Origin: Chryseobacterium gleum
GTDB taxonomy: Bacteria; Bacteroidota; Bacteroidia; Flavobacteriales; Schleiferiaceae
Length of the DNA stretch: 64,000 nucleotides
NCBI GenBank assembly: GCA_945883565.1
Contig: CAMCXO010000002.1
Span: forward strand, 62,001-126,000
Direction of reading: 5' to 3'
Shown here: positions 35,188 through 44,448 of the stretch, piece after piece
Layout: each line of letters opens with the position of its first letter
Position numbering within the stretch: the first letter of the stretch is position 1
Program-made: the position numbers and the translations under genes
Notes under the pieces: generated by a model
Databases searched by the model: none
Seen by the model: the letters and a program-made list of their open reading frames with translations, nothing else
Told to the model about the DNA's origin: nothing

Positions 35188-35718
35188 TTATTTGGCGCTC
35201 AGGTTCTCACCTATAAAGGGTATTTCGGTATAAACGTTGGCCTGTATAATGGCGTTGAAGTAACTTTCTATTTGCCAAAACTGAGCCGCCTTGCTAATGC
35301 CTACTTCCTTTTTCATTTTCTTGAAATAGGTGGTTTGCAACTTGTCGCTCGATTTTTTAAGGTCTTGGGTACGTTTGAAAAGCGACAATAATTTCTCGTC
35401 AGAAATATCAGGATAACTTGTCGCATAGTCTATTATAACTTGTATTCTCTCTTTGCCTAGTTTTTTGCGCTCTACTTCATACTCATCGTAGATTTTCCAA
35501 AAGCCAACTGCCGATTCACCGAAGTTCATAAAATTTGCAACCGCCACTTTCTTTTCAAGCCCAAAAGCATCTTGAAAAATAGCCACTTCCGACTGGTTAG
35601 ATTGCCCATAAACAGCATTCGATAAAAACAAAAAGAAAACGAAAGCCAATTCAAAGGCCTTTACAACAGTTTTGCTTTTGCCAAGTGCTTCGAGCTTTTT
35701 TTGAACATAAAGTTTCAT
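35188..35718 (-). CDS. Secreted hypothetical protein, 176 aa
   Basis: Signal peptide after a long polar N-terminus (hydrophobic core AFVFFLFLSNAVYGQ). The mature ~135 residues are helical and rich in Lys/Glu (YEVERKKLGKERIQ, KRTQDLKKSSDKL), similar in look to Spy/CpxP-like or small periplasmic helical proteins of Bacteroidota; I do not recognise a family. I use the ATG at 35718 because the 14 codons before it read poorly. First gene after the Crp-like regulator and probably the start of the sulfatase operon. Confidence 0.65.
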   Translation of the reverse strand: MKLYVQKKLEALGKSKTVVKAFELAFVFFLFLSNAVYGQSNQSEVAIFQDAFGLEKKVAVANFMNFGESAVGFWKIYDEYEVERKKLGKERIQVIIDYATSYPDISDEKLLSLFKRTQDLKKSSDKLQTTYFKKMKKEVGISKAAQFWQIESYFNAIIQANVYTEIPFIGENLSAK

Positions 35719-35801
35719 CTTGTAGATTTTTTTAAGGTGCAGCAAAAATCTAGGGTGCAACTCTATGACGCACTTTACATATGTTGAGAATTAAAGGGGG
35801 G

Positions 35802-36383
35802 TCATGAATTTCTGCCTCTTATGCGACTTAACTGCGTTGGGGTTACGCCAATCATAGAGGCAATAAAGCGAAGAGGGAATTTTTTTAGAATGCTCGGATT
35901 TGTGCGTATCAGGTATTCGTATCGCTCTTTGGCTGTACCGTTTAAAAATAAGAGGTGGCGCTTTATCAGCTGCATGGCCCTGTCGCCCATGTATTCGCGT
36001 ATAAGAATGTTAAAGGTTAAGTTTTCTCTAAGCAACTCCAAAACTTCCTCCATTGGGGCAACAAGCAGGTCCGATTTTTCTAAAAGCTCTATAATTATCG
36101 GAGATCTTTCATTCGTTCTAACGCTTATTATATCAGATAAAAAATTTTTATTCTGAAGCACTTCGTCGGTTATCTCATCGCCTTTATCGTTAATAAAGTA
36201 AGACCGGGCGCTTCCCGAAACAAGGAACCCAAGATTTAAAACAACCGTATCGCGTTCTTTAAACAGCGAGCCTTTCTCATAAACTGCCTCTTGAAAGATG
36301 GAAAGAATCACCATAACCTCGTCTTTTTTCGCGGTTTTCACCCTGTAATAAATAAATTCTTCAAAGGTGTTTTTCATGGCCAT
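35802..36383 (-). CDS. Crp/Fnr-family-like transcriptional regulator
   Basis: Helical N-terminus, then a cyclic-nucleotide-binding-like beta roll (about 30-115, with GSLFKERDTVVLNLGFLVSG) and a C-terminal helix-turn-helix (FIASMIGVTPTQLSRIRG) that matches the recognition helix of Bacteroidota Crp-like proteins. The usual phosphate-binding Arg-x-Ser-Ala signature is not evident, so it may not bind cAMP. Start chosen at 36383 (a second ATG two codons later); the frame remains open upstream to 36449. It is 83 bases upstream of the secreted-protein gene and probably regulates the operon. Confidence 0.8.
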   Translation of the reverse strand: MAMKNTFEEFIYYRVKTAKKDEVMVILSIFQEAVYEKGSLFKERDTVVLNLGFLVSGSARSYFINDKGDEITDEVLQNKNFLSDIISVRTNERSPIIIELLEKSDLLVAPMEEVLELLRENLTFNILIREYMGDRAMQLIKRHLLFLNGTAKERYEYLIRTNPSILKKFPLRFIASMIGVTPTQLSRIRGRNS

Positions 36384-36449
36384 GACAAAGCTGGGGTTTT
36401 TAACGGCTGGATTTAAAACAAAATCTGCACAAAGAAATTTTAAATTCAA

Positions 36450-36857
36450 CCGTAAAATCTTATTTTAACTCGGCAAACAAGTTTAATCACAATTAAACAG
36501 GATTAAATTAACAAGGGCTATTTACTGTTTTTGAGACGCACCCATCACCATGAAATTAAAAAACAGCACAGCCTTAACTATCTTGAAAAAAGCATAAACC
36601 AAAATGGAAGCCTGATTCCCTTAAAATGATTAAAAAGCCTGTTTATTTCCACATCCATTATTTCCACAAAATGACATTATGCCATTCCTCTCTAGGCATT
36701 GCAGTCGAAAACCCTCAGCCCATATCAAAACCAAAAATCATAACGCATTAAAATACAAGCCGAGGCTTTGCATCCCAAAGCCCATCCCGCACAAGGCAAT
36801 CGGTATTGTGGTTTAGTTAAATCTTTTAACCCCTCTAAGGGCTCCCAAACGGCCTTT
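36450..36857. other. 408-bp gap between the terC and regulator genes
   Basis: AT-rich sequence without a convincing gene or RNA. It holds the inverted repeat near its right-reading promoter side (36481-36498) and otherwise stop-rich frames. I see no strong terminator hairpin after the terC-side boundary on the plus strand. Confidence 0.5.
36481..36498. promoter_or_regulatory. Inverted repeat, possible operator of the Crp-like regulator
   Basis: GTTTAAT-CACA-ATTAAAC, a perfect 7-bp dyad with a 4-base spacer, lies about 100 bases upstream of the regulator start. Size and symmetry suit a dimeric helix-turn-helix protein. No binding evidence. Confidence 0.35.
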
Positions 36858-37574
36858 TTATGAGGCCACCCCACGTTTGCGCATGCGCATATTAAGCATT
36901 TCTACACCCAGCGAAAAGGCCACCGAAAAATAAATATAGCCCTTGGGCACATGGTAATGCGCGGCTTCGGCCACCAGCATAGTGCCTATAAGAATTAAAA
37001 AACTTAAAGCAAGTATTTGAAGCGTGGGGCGGGCTTCCATATAAGCCGATATTTTACCGGCAAAAAGCAACATAACGCTAAGCGAAACTATAACGGCAGC
37101 TATCATAATGGGAAGGTGCTCGGTCATACCCACTGCGGTAAGTATAGAGTCAAACGAAAACACCAAGTCTATTAGGGCTATTTGCAATATGGCCGAAGCA
37201 AAACTTTGAACCTGCTTATTGGCTTTATGGCCATGCTCATCCTGACTTACTTTATGGTGTATTTCAGAAGTGCTTTTCCAAAGCAGGAATATGCCACCAA
37301 GAAACAGAATTAAATCCCGACCCGAAACGGCATGCTCGCCAATATGAAAAAGAGGCTTTACCAATCCAAGTATCCAGGTAATACCAAGCAACATCGCTAT
37401 GCGCAGCACAAGGGCTAAAGCTATACCTGCTGTACGGGCCTTAGCCTGGTTTTCGCGGGGCAGTTTATTGGTAAGAAGCGAAATGAAAATGATGTTGTCT
37501 ATACCAAGCACCACTTCTAAAAAGCTGAGGGTAATAAAAGCCATTAAGGCCTCCGAAGTAAACAGGTGTTCCAT
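36858..37574 (-). CDS. TerC family integral membrane protein
   Basis: 238 aa with about seven hydrophobic helices. The first helix region has the TerC signature LEVVLGIDNIIFISLL, and FSFDSILTAVGMT is its second-half counterpart, each with the conserved Asp thought to bind metal. TerC/Alx relatives export Mn2+ and help metalation of secreted enzymes. The ATG is immediately adjacent to the ppx-like gene stop, so the two are co-transcribed. Mn-export function is family knowledge. Confidence 0.92.
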   Translation of the reverse strand: MEHLFTSEALMAFITLSFLEVVLGIDNIIFISLLTNKLPRENQAKARTAGIALALVLRIAMLLGITWILGLVKPLFHIGEHAVSGRDLILFLGGIFLLWKSTSEIHHKVSQDEHGHKANKQVQSFASAILQIALIDLVFSFDSILTAVGMTEHLPIMIAAVIVSLSVMLLFAGKISAYMEARPTLQILALSFLILIGTMLVAEAAHYHVPKGYIYFSVAFSLGVEMLNMRMRKRGVAS

Positions 37575-38468
37575 TTAGGGTTTGTGTAATCGCCAGTACA
37601 AATCTCGTACAATGCCATCGCTGAGGCCAATTTTGGGAACAAACATTTTTTCGCTGCCAGCCCATTGCATGGCGCTAATGTAAATTTTGGCCGCATGGGT
37701 AATAACGTCGGCACGGTCGGTATTGAGATCGAGGCGCTTAACAAGTTCTTCGGTGGTAAACCGCTTCAAAAACACATACTGGCCTTCGAGGTAATCAAGC
37801 GAAAGCGGAACACCGGGTGGCTTGCCACTCATTTTATGAATGCGGTTTATATTGCCTCCCGACCCAATCATCGCTACGTCTTCAAGGCCCTCGGTAGCTT
37901 CCTTTAACCAGGTTCTCATGGCTTTCCACTCACTTTTTTTGTCGGTGCCCTGCATAAGCCTAATGGTGCCAAGCTCAAAACTGCGGCTTAGGCTTTCGCG
38001 GTTGTCGGCAATTATAGTAAACTCGGTGCTTCCACCGCCTACGTCTATATAAAGAAAGGCTTCTTCACCAGTTTTAAACTGCTTCATTAACTCGTTCGAA
38101 AACAAAAGGCGGGCTTCTTCCAGTCCATCTATAATTTCGATGGCTATGCCTGTTTTGTCGTAAACATCGGCCACCACTTCTTGGCAGTTTGCGGCTTCGC
38201 GAAAGGCCGATGTGGCGCAGGCGCGATGGGCTTCTACATCGTTAATGCGCATTATGCGCTGAAAACTCTCCATACCCAAAACCAATCGCTCTACATTCCG
38301 CGAACTAATGCGTTTGCGGGTAAAAACATCTTCGCCCAATCGAATGGGCAATCTAATAAGCGAAGATTTTTTAAAAAGCACTTCTTTTTTATCGGGTATG
38401 GCATTGGCCACCAATAGCCGAACCGAGTTTGAGCCAATATCTATGCTGGCGAGTTTAATGAGTTTCAC
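37575..38468 (-). CDS. Ppx/GppA-family exopolyphosphatase/pppGpp phosphatase
   Basis: 297 aa, the short two-lobe form with only the actin-like Ppx/GppA domain. Phosphate loop DIGSNSVRLLV at about 9-19, second loop IDVGGGSTEFTI near 140, and GSGGNINRI near 205 are the ATPase-fold motifs. It would hydrolyse polyphosphate or pppGpp in the cytoplasm; the lack of the C-terminal HD domain is usual in Bacteroidota members. First gene of the pair with terC. Confidence 0.93.
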   Translation of the reverse strand: MKLIKLASIDIGSNSVRLLVANAIPDKKEVLFKKSSLIRLPIRLGEDVFTRKRISSRNVERLVLGMESFQRIMRINDVEAHRACATSAFREAANCQEVVADVYDKTGIAIEIIDGLEEARLLFSNELMKQFKTGEEAFLYIDVGGGSTEFTIIADNRESLSRSFELGTIRLMQGTDKKSEWKAMRTWLKEATEGLEDVAMIGSGGNINRIHKMSGKPPGVPLSLDYLEGQYVFLKRFTTEELVKRLDLNTDRADVITHAAKIYISAMQWAGSEKMFVPKIGLSDGIVRDLYWRLHKP

Positions 38469-38666
38469 GGTTGCTGCATAAGTGTGTGGGCGAATTTAGT
38501 GTGCCTTTTAAGGGCTTTAAGCGAAAACCACTCTCTTTGCTCGAAAGGTTAAGAAAATTTAATACGGGCTGTTTGTCTAAAACAGATGTTTAAAGTTTGA
38601 TTTACAACTATATGTAGTAAACTAACACGCTTAATAAGGAAATAAAATTTATAGCTTATAAACCCT

Positions 38667-38694
38667 TTGCCGCCCTTGGGTCTGAATACCTTTG
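38667..38694 (+). promoter_or_regulatory. Consensus Bacteroidota promoter, nearly leaderless
   Basis: TTG (38667-38669), 17 bases, then TACCTTTG (38687-38694): a full -33/-7 match. The -7 box ends 7 bases before the SLC13 ATG, so transcription should start at or just before the start codon. Confidence 0.75.
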
Positions 38695-38701
38695 TACCAC
38701 T

Positions 38702-40108
38702 ATGGCCGATTCTCGTTTTGCTGCTTACCGATATTTTATTAAAAAAAGCTGGCCTTTTGGATTAAAGGCTACGCTTTTTTTGTTGATTGTGATAATGGGC
38801 CTGGCGGTGGGGCATTTTTTAACGCCCGACAACTGGGAACCTGAAAAGAAGTACGCATTAAGTCTGGTACTTATTGCGGCTTTGTTGTGGTTTACCGAGG
38901 CCATTCCGCCTTTTGCGGTGGCTTTGTTAATCATTGGCACCGGGGTATTGGCCTTGGGTTCGTCGCGTTTGGCCGAACACCCGGTTCTGTACACCAAGTT
39001 TACCGAAACCCTGGCCAGTTCTATTATTTGGCTCTTATTAGGTGGCTTTTTTTTAGCCAAAGGCATGCAAAAAGCCGGACTCGATTTAGAAGTTTTTAGA
39101 ACCTCTGTTAAACTGTTTGGCAAAAAACCCGAAACGGCCTTACTGGGCATGATGCTTACCACCTGGCTGGCTTCATCGGTTATGTCCAATACGGCTGCTA
39201 CGGCCATGATGCTGGCAGCGGTTTTGCCCATGATTCGACAAATCGGACCAACGGCCCCTATGTCTCAAGCTACCCTGTTAGGCATCCCTGCAGCTGCCAC
39301 TTTAGGGGGTATGGCCACCATTATAGGCAGTCCGCCCAATGCGGTAGCGGTGGGATTTTTAGAAAGAAGCGGGGTTGAGGTAAGTTTCCCGGCCTGGATG
39401 TTGTACGGAACATTTCCGGCCCTATTGTTGTGTATTTTGGCTTGGTTGGTGCTTATTAGTGTGCACAAGCCCAAAGTAAAAGAGGTTCACATTCACATTC
39501 CGAGTCGCGAGGAAGTGCACATAGACATCAGCCGGTTTCAACAAAATTTAGTGGCCTTGGGCCTATTGGGCACTCTGGGCCTTTGGCTCACCACTCCTCT
39601 GCATGGGCTTCCGGTGGCGGCCACAGCCTTTATTCCCATCGTTTTGTTTACGGTAAGTGGGGTTATCAACTCAGACGACTTCAATGCCATGCCTTGGGAT
39701 ACCTTGATTTTGGTAGCGGGTGGTTTGTCGTTGGGAGTAGCGATGACCGAAACCGGATTGGTAAACGAAATTGCCCAAGCGGTACAAAGCATCAGCATAG
39801 CCCCAATTTTAATGCTCATTGCTCTTTGTTTTCTAACCGTTTTATTGAGCAACTTTATGAGCAACACGGCCGCCGCAACGGTGGTAATGCCATTGGCTCT
39901 CGAAATTTTACCCGATCAGGCCCTAATGGTGGGAATGGGCATAGGCATGAGCGCATCTTTTGCCTTAATGCTGCCGGTTTCAACGCCGCCCAATGCCATC
40001 GCATTCGGAACGGGCTATTTAGAACAAAAAGCCTTTAGAACCCTGGGGCTCGCCATTGGAGTTGCAGGCCCTATTGTGGCCTTGGTTTGGTTGTACTTTT
40101 GGACCTAA
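38702..40108 (+). CDS. SLC13/DASS family anion transporter
   Basis: 468-aa inner-membrane symporter with about 11-12 helices. The pseudo-symmetric substrate/sodium motifs are both visible: VMSNTAATAMML in the first half and FMSNTAAATVVMP in the second. IIGSPPNAVAVGF and LPVSTPPNAIAFGTGY are the matching loop pairs. The family carries di/tricarboxylates or sulfate with Na+; which one cannot be read here. An N-terminal extension of about 25 polar residues precedes helix 1. The stop overlaps the next start (TAATG). Confidence 0.93.
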   Translation: MADSRFAAYRYFIKKSWPFGLKATLFLLIVIMGLAVGHFLTPDNWEPEKKYALSLVLIAALLWFTEAIPPFAVALLIIGTGVLALGSSRLAEHPVLYTKFTETLASSIIWLLLGGFFLAKGMQKAGLDLEVFRTSVKLFGKKPETALLGMMLTTWLASSVMSNTAATAMMLAAVLPMIRQIGPTAPMSQATLLGIPAAATLGGMATIIGSPPNAVAVGFLERSGVEVSFPAWMLYGTFPALLLCILAWLVLISVHKPKVKEVHIHIPSREEVHIDISRFQQNLVALGLLGTLGLWLTTPLHGLPVAATAFIPIVLFTVSGVINSDDFNAMPWDTLILVAGGLSLGVAMTETGLVNEIAQAVQSISIAPILMLIALCFLTVLLSNFMSNTAAATVVMPLALEILPDQALMVGMGIGMSASFALMLPVSTPPNAIAFGTGYLEQKAFRTLGLAIGVAGPIVALVWLYFWT

Positions 40109-40887
40109 TGCAGCACATAGCCAACAGTTGGGAGCATTTACAAACACTATTGTTTAGCCAAACTTGGGATTCGGGTATTGAGCGTTACCGCTCGCCTTTT
40201 ATTTACAGAGGATTAAACCATTGGCAACAAGACCTGGCCACCAGCTTACAAAGGTTGGGGGGGCCGTACGATCGTTTAGAACGGCATTTACTGCGAAACT
40301 TTCGCAAATACGCATTTTTAGATTCGGCTCCGGGTAACAGCACCTGGAATTGGCTGGCTCTGGCACAGCACCATGGCTTACCTACCCGTTTGCTCGACTT
40401 TACCTACTCGCCCTATGTGGCCCTGCACTTTGCCACCAACGAAATAGAAGCCTTTGATGGCGATGCCTGTATTTGGGCCTTGAACTATGTGGAAATGAAC
40501 AGGCACTTACCCGAAAAGCTCCAAAATGTAATTCGCCGCGAATCAAGCAATGTGTTTACGGCCGAAATGTTGGATTCGGTATGTAAAAATTTAGACGAAT
40601 TGGCCGAATTGGAGCGCGAGGTGTATCTCATTTTTCTGGAACCCCCTTCGCTCGACCACCGCATTATAAACCAATACGCACTGTTCGCCTTGCTGTCGTC
40701 GGCCGAAATGCGGTTTGAAACTTGGCTGGAGCAACACCCCAATGTGTATTTTCAAATTCGCATACCGGCACACCTAAAATGGGAAATCCGCGATAAACTC
40801 GATCAGGCCAACATTACAGAAAGGGTGCTTTTTCCGGGTTTGGGAGGCCTTTCTATGTGGTTAAAACGGCATTATAGCCCCCGTTAG
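40108..40887 (+). CDS. FRG-domain protein
   Basis: 259 aa, cytoplasmic. Residues about 29-110 carry the FRG domain: FIYRGL at 31-36, then LALAQHHGLPTRLLDFTYSPYVALHFA, the conserved core with His-Gly-Leu-Pro-Thr-Arg. FRG proteins have no settled biochemical activity but occur in defence and stress contexts. I chose the ATG that overlaps the transporter stop (TAATG), discarding seven upstream codons. The tight coupling to an anion transporter is unusual. Confidence 0.85.
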   Translation: MQHIANSWEHLQTLLFSQTWDSGIERYRSPFIYRGLNHWQQDLATSLQRLGGPYDRLERHLLRNFRKYAFLDSAPGNSTWNWLALAQHHGLPTRLLDFTYSPYVALHFATNEIEAFDGDACIWALNYVEMNRHLPEKLQNVIRRESSNVFTAEMLDSVCKNLDELAELEREVYLIFLEPPSLDHRIINQYALFALLSSAEMRFETWLEQHPNVYFQIRIPAHLKWEIRDKLDQANITERVLFPGLGGLSMWLKRHYSPR

Positions 40888-40933
40888 GGCATTAAATAAC
40901 ATTGGCTTAATGATGGCCCGTACCCAATTGGCC

Positions 40934-40941
40934 TAATTTTG
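40934..40941 (+). promoter_or_regulatory. -7 promoter element for the T9SS/TonB gene cluster
   Basis: TAATTTTG matches TAnnTTTG exactly and ends 8 bases before the ATG at 40950. The nearest TTG candidates are not at 17-23 bases, so support is partial. Confidence 0.45.
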
Positions 40942-40949
40942 TGCCCCGT

Positions 40950-42287
40950 ATGAGGTATTCACGTTTTGCCCTTTTGTTTTTGCTTTTTGTTGGGCTTTGG
41001 TTACAAGCTCAACCGCAATACGAAAGGTTTAGGTTAATGACCTATAACTTGCTGTCGTATAGAACAGACTTTGCCCAATGCAACGGCAGCACCAACAACC
41101 CGAATACCAAAGACGCGGCCTTGGCGGCCGTAGTGCAATACGAATACCCCCATATTTTAATGTGTCAAGAGGTGGGTAGCCAACCGGTCAATGCCGATAG
41201 GTTATTAACCAATGCTTTAAATGTAAATGGGGTTAGCCGCTGGGAAAAGGCCGATTACTCAAACAATGGCTTCTCGAATTTGGTAAATATGCTGTTTTTC
41301 GATAAAACCGTATTTGGCCTGCATTCTCAATCCTATGTTCAGCGCGATTTACAGAATCAAAACCTAACCCGGGTTATAGATTTTTACCGTTTGTATTATA
41401 AAGATCCTCTGCTAGGTCAAGGCAATCCCGATTGGGCCGATACGGTTTACCTAACCGTTATAGTGGCGCACTTAAAAGCCGGCTCTACCACTGCCGACGA
41501 ACAAGAAAGAGGAAGGGCTACAGCAGCGGTGGTTGACTATTTAAATGCCCATGTAAACGACCAGTATATGTTTATTGGAGGCGACTTTAACGCACGGTCT
41601 TCCAACGAAACGGCCGTCCAAAATTTACTAAACAATTCGGTAAGCAGCAAACGCTTTTACGATCCGGCCAATGCCTTAGGCAATTGGAACTCCAGTCCTT
41701 TATTTGCCCGCTACCATTCTCAAAGCACCCGAAATACCGGCAACACCAACAATGGATGTTTTTCTGGCGGTGGGCTAGACGACCGTTTCGATTTTATTTT
41801 CACCAGCCAAGAGGTGCTTAACAACCCTTCAGCCAAGATTAAATACGTAAACAACTCATACACCGTTTTGGGCAACGATGGGCTGCATTTAAACAAAGGC
41901 ATTAAGGATGCCCCGGCCAATACTTCTGTTCCCTCCACGGTTTTAGATGCTTTACACAACTTAAGCGACCACTTGCCGGTAAGCATGGCCATCGATATTC
42001 AGAAATTAGGCTTAAACACCACCGAACTCATGTTGCCTGTAAAGCAACTGTTTGTAGCCAATCCCGTTCGCGACAATTTGGAAATCAGATTTGTTGGACG
42101 TCGTTCGTCTTTGTTGAAATGGCGCATTCTGGATGTAAGCGGACGCGAACTACACAAAGCCTCCCAACAGGTAAAGGCGGGAGAAACAGGCGAAATTGAA
42201 ATGGCATTTGGCCACAAACCGGGCCTGTATTTTTTACAGTTTGAAGCCGATGGGGTGGTGCATACCCAAAAGTTAATCAAACTATGA
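40950..42287 (+). CDS. Secreted endonuclease/exonuclease/phosphatase-family protein with T9SS signal
   Basis: 445 aa. Signal peptide (ending LQAQ), then an EEP domain (about 25-345) with the catalytic set: Asn in MTYNLLSY, Glu in LMCQEVGS, Asp/Asn in GGDFNARSS and Asp-His in LSDHLPVSM. These are Mg2+-dependent phosphodiesterase residues as in DNase I and ExeM-type nucleases. A type A T9SS sorting domain follows (LFVANPVRDNLEIRF to the C-terminus). It would therefore cut nucleic acid or phosphoesters outside the cell. I use the ATG at 40950 instead of the GTG three codons earlier. Confidence 0.88.
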   Translation: MRYSRFALLFLLFVGLWLQAQPQYERFRLMTYNLLSYRTDFAQCNGSTNNPNTKDAALAAVVQYEYPHILMCQEVGSQPVNADRLLTNALNVNGVSRWEKADYSNNGFSNLVNMLFFDKTVFGLHSQSYVQRDLQNQNLTRVIDFYRLYYKDPLLGQGNPDWADTVYLTVIVAHLKAGSTTADEQERGRATAAVVDYLNAHVNDQYMFIGGDFNARSSNETAVQNLLNNSVSSKRFYDPANALGNWNSSPLFARYHSQSTRNTGNTNNGCFSGGGLDDRFDFIFTSQEVLNNPSAKIKYVNNSYTVLGNDGLHLNKGIKDAPANTSVPSTVLDALHNLSDHLPVSMAIDIQKLGLNTTELMLPVKQLFVANPVRDNLEIRFVGRRSSLLKWRILDVSGRELHKASQQVKAGETGEIEMAFGHKPGLYFLQFEADGVVHTQKLIKL

Positions 42288-44440
42288 AAAACCTCAGGTG
42301 GATACTGATGGTGTGCTTGCCTTTTGGGGCATGGGCACAGGCCAGTTTCGAGGAAAAAACCACCAATGCCAGCAATATGCGTTTAAGCATAACCAACCAA
42401 GGTACTTTTGGCAATGCTTGGCGTGGCTACCGCGATGGAAGCAGTACCCCAAGTTGTGTGTATCCGGCGGGTTCAGGAATTGAGCATTTATTCGAAGGTG
42501 GAATTTGGGTAGGAGGACTCGAAAATGGGGCCAATACCCGTGTATCAACCACGGCTTTCGACCAACCCCAAGGCTATGCCCCGGGAAGAGCCGGTTTCGA
42601 ATTTACAGCCGAACCAGGCGCCACTTTGCGTGAAAGATCTACTTTACCTGACAACAAAAACTACGCTTTAGATGCTGTTAGTCACCAAGACTTTGTAGCG
42701 GTATTTTCAGATAAAAACGTCTTGGTTCCTGGTACCACCATTCCCATAAGCGGGCACACCAATCCAATGAACATAAGCGTTCGGATGGAAGCCTATAACT
42801 GGAACTATAATTTTTCTGACTTCATGGTAATCGTGAACCTCACCATTACCAACGAAAGCCAGAACTACTATGAAGATTTTTACGCCGGTTTCTGGAACAA
42901 TACGGTAGTAAGAAACATCAACGTAACGCCTCCGGGTGCCGGTGGCAGTGTGTTTTATTCTCAAGGAGGCAATGGCTTTTTAGACAGTTTAAATTTGGCC
43001 TATTGCTTCGATGCCACTGGCGATCCTGGTTTTACAGACAGCTACATTGGCCAAAAATTCTTAGGTGCCGAAGACAAATATGGCTTTCATCACCCCGATA
43101 TAGACACGGTATTCAACACGGTAACGGGCCAATTGGAATTGGAAACCGATTTTTTAGTGCATTACAACGCTTGGCAATTTAACAACAGCAGTGCGCAATA
43201 TGCCTTTCCAACTACCGACAATCAACGCTACATTAAGCTATCTCAGGGTTTAAACCACAACCCATGCTGGAACAACCCGGGAACGCCGGCTTGCATTGGG
43301 GTAAACATTCAAGGCGATTTAAACGCATCTGGAAACCGTTCTGATTTGGTAGCAGCCGGGCCATTTAAAAGGTTTGAACCGGGCGATGAAATACAACTGG
43401 CCTTCGCCTATGTGGTGGGCAAAAAATTTCAAGATGGCAATCCAAACACCGCCAACACACCCGCACAGCGCATTAATTTGGTTAACAACGCCAATTGGGC
43501 TCAAACAGCTTTTAATGGGGAAGATGTGAATTTCAACGGCCGATTAGATGCCGGTGAAGACGTAGATGGCGATGGGCGCATTACACGTTTTATTTTACCT
43601 GCCCCCCCCGATGTGCCTCGAACCAAAGTAGTGGCCCGCGAGCAAAGTATTGAAGTATACTGGAGCCAAAATGCCGAGTTTAGCATAGACCCTATTACCC
43701 GCGAAAAAGATTTTGAAGGCTATAAGGTATACCTGTCCAAATTGGGGTTTGATGTAATTGGTACCCCAAATTTAGCCGAAGACTTTGCCTTGGCCGCCAC
43801 CTACGACCTGCCCAACAACGGCATTGGCTTCGATAATGGTTTCTTACCCATTAAACTCAATTCGCCCATTCAGTTTGATGGCGATACCACCCTATACCAT
43901 TACAAATACACATTCCAAGGGGTACAAAATGGATGGCAACACGCCGTAGCAGTAACCGCTTTCGACCGTGGCAACGAAGCCAGCAATCTGGAATCTTTGG
44001 AATCCAGCTTCTTGGCGAACGATTTCAGGGTATTTACCGGAACTTCTGCAAATCAGAATTTAAAGCAAAACGAACCTTACGCCTACCCAAATCCATATTA
44101 TTATGGTGCGGCTTGGGAAGGCCGAAGCAATTTTCAGGAAGAAAGCCGAAAGTTGGTATTCGCCAATTTGCCAAAGAGATGCGTAATACGGGTATTTAAT
44201 CCGGCAGGCGACCTTATAGATGTTATTCAGCACGACGAACGGTACGATGGTACCGACATTCGCTGGTTTCGCACGTTTGGTAGCGAAAACCCCGAAGAAA
44301 ATGTTTTCTCAGGTGGCGAGCATGCATGGGATCTGCTTTCGCGCGACACCCAAATTATTTCCCGTGGCCTCTACCTATTCACCGTTGAAGACCTCGACAG
44401 CGGCGAGCAGCGAACGTCCAAGTTTGTAATCATCAAATAA
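42284..44440 (+). CDS. Large secreted protein with calcium-binding-like loop
   Basis: 718 aa; signal peptide ends AWAQ. Mostly beta-rich with no catalytic motif I recognise. NFNGRLDAGEDVDGDGR near residue 410-430 looks like a Ca2+-binding EF/TSP3-like loop. An FN3-like part follows (about 440-560), and the C-terminus (NVFSGGEHAWDLLSRD through SKFVIIK) has the shape of a FlgD-like/T9SS sorting domain with the final basic residue, though the usual YPNP motif appears only as AYPNPYYYG about 100 residues earlier. It starts inside the stop of the nuclease gene (ATGA). Function unknown. Confidence 0.7.
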   Translation: MKNLRWILMVCLPFGAWAQASFEEKTTNASNMRLSITNQGTFGNAWRGYRDGSSTPSCVYPAGSGIEHLFEGGIWVGGLENGANTRVSTTAFDQPQGYAPGRAGFEFTAEPGATLRERSTLPDNKNYALDAVSHQDFVAVFSDKNVLVPGTTIPISGHTNPMNISVRMEAYNWNYNFSDFMVIVNLTITNESQNYYEDFYAGFWNNTVVRNINVTPPGAGGSVFYSQGGNGFLDSLNLAYCFDATGDPGFTDSYIGQKFLGAEDKYGFHHPDIDTVFNTVTGQLELETDFLVHYNAWQFNNSSAQYAFPTTDNQRYIKLSQGLNHNPCWNNPGTPACIGVNIQGDLNASGNRSDLVAAGPFKRFEPGDEIQLAFAYVVGKKFQDGNPNTANTPAQRINLVNNANWAQTAFNGEDVNFNGRLDAGEDVDGDGRITRFILPAPPDVPRTKVVAREQSIEVYWSQNAEFSIDPITREKDFEGYKVYLSKLGFDVIGTPNLAEDFALAATYDLPNNGIGFDNGFLPIKLNSPIQFDGDTTLYHYKYTFQGVQNGWQHAVAVTAFDRGNEASNLESLESSFLANDFRVFTGTSANQNLKQNEPYAYPNPYYYGAAWEGRSNFQEESRKLVFANLPKRCVIRVFNPAGDLIDVIQHDERYDGTDIRWFRTFGSENPEENVFSGGEHAWDLLSRDTQIISRGLYLFTVEDLDSGEQRTSKFVIIK

Positions 44441-44448
44441 ACCAGAAC

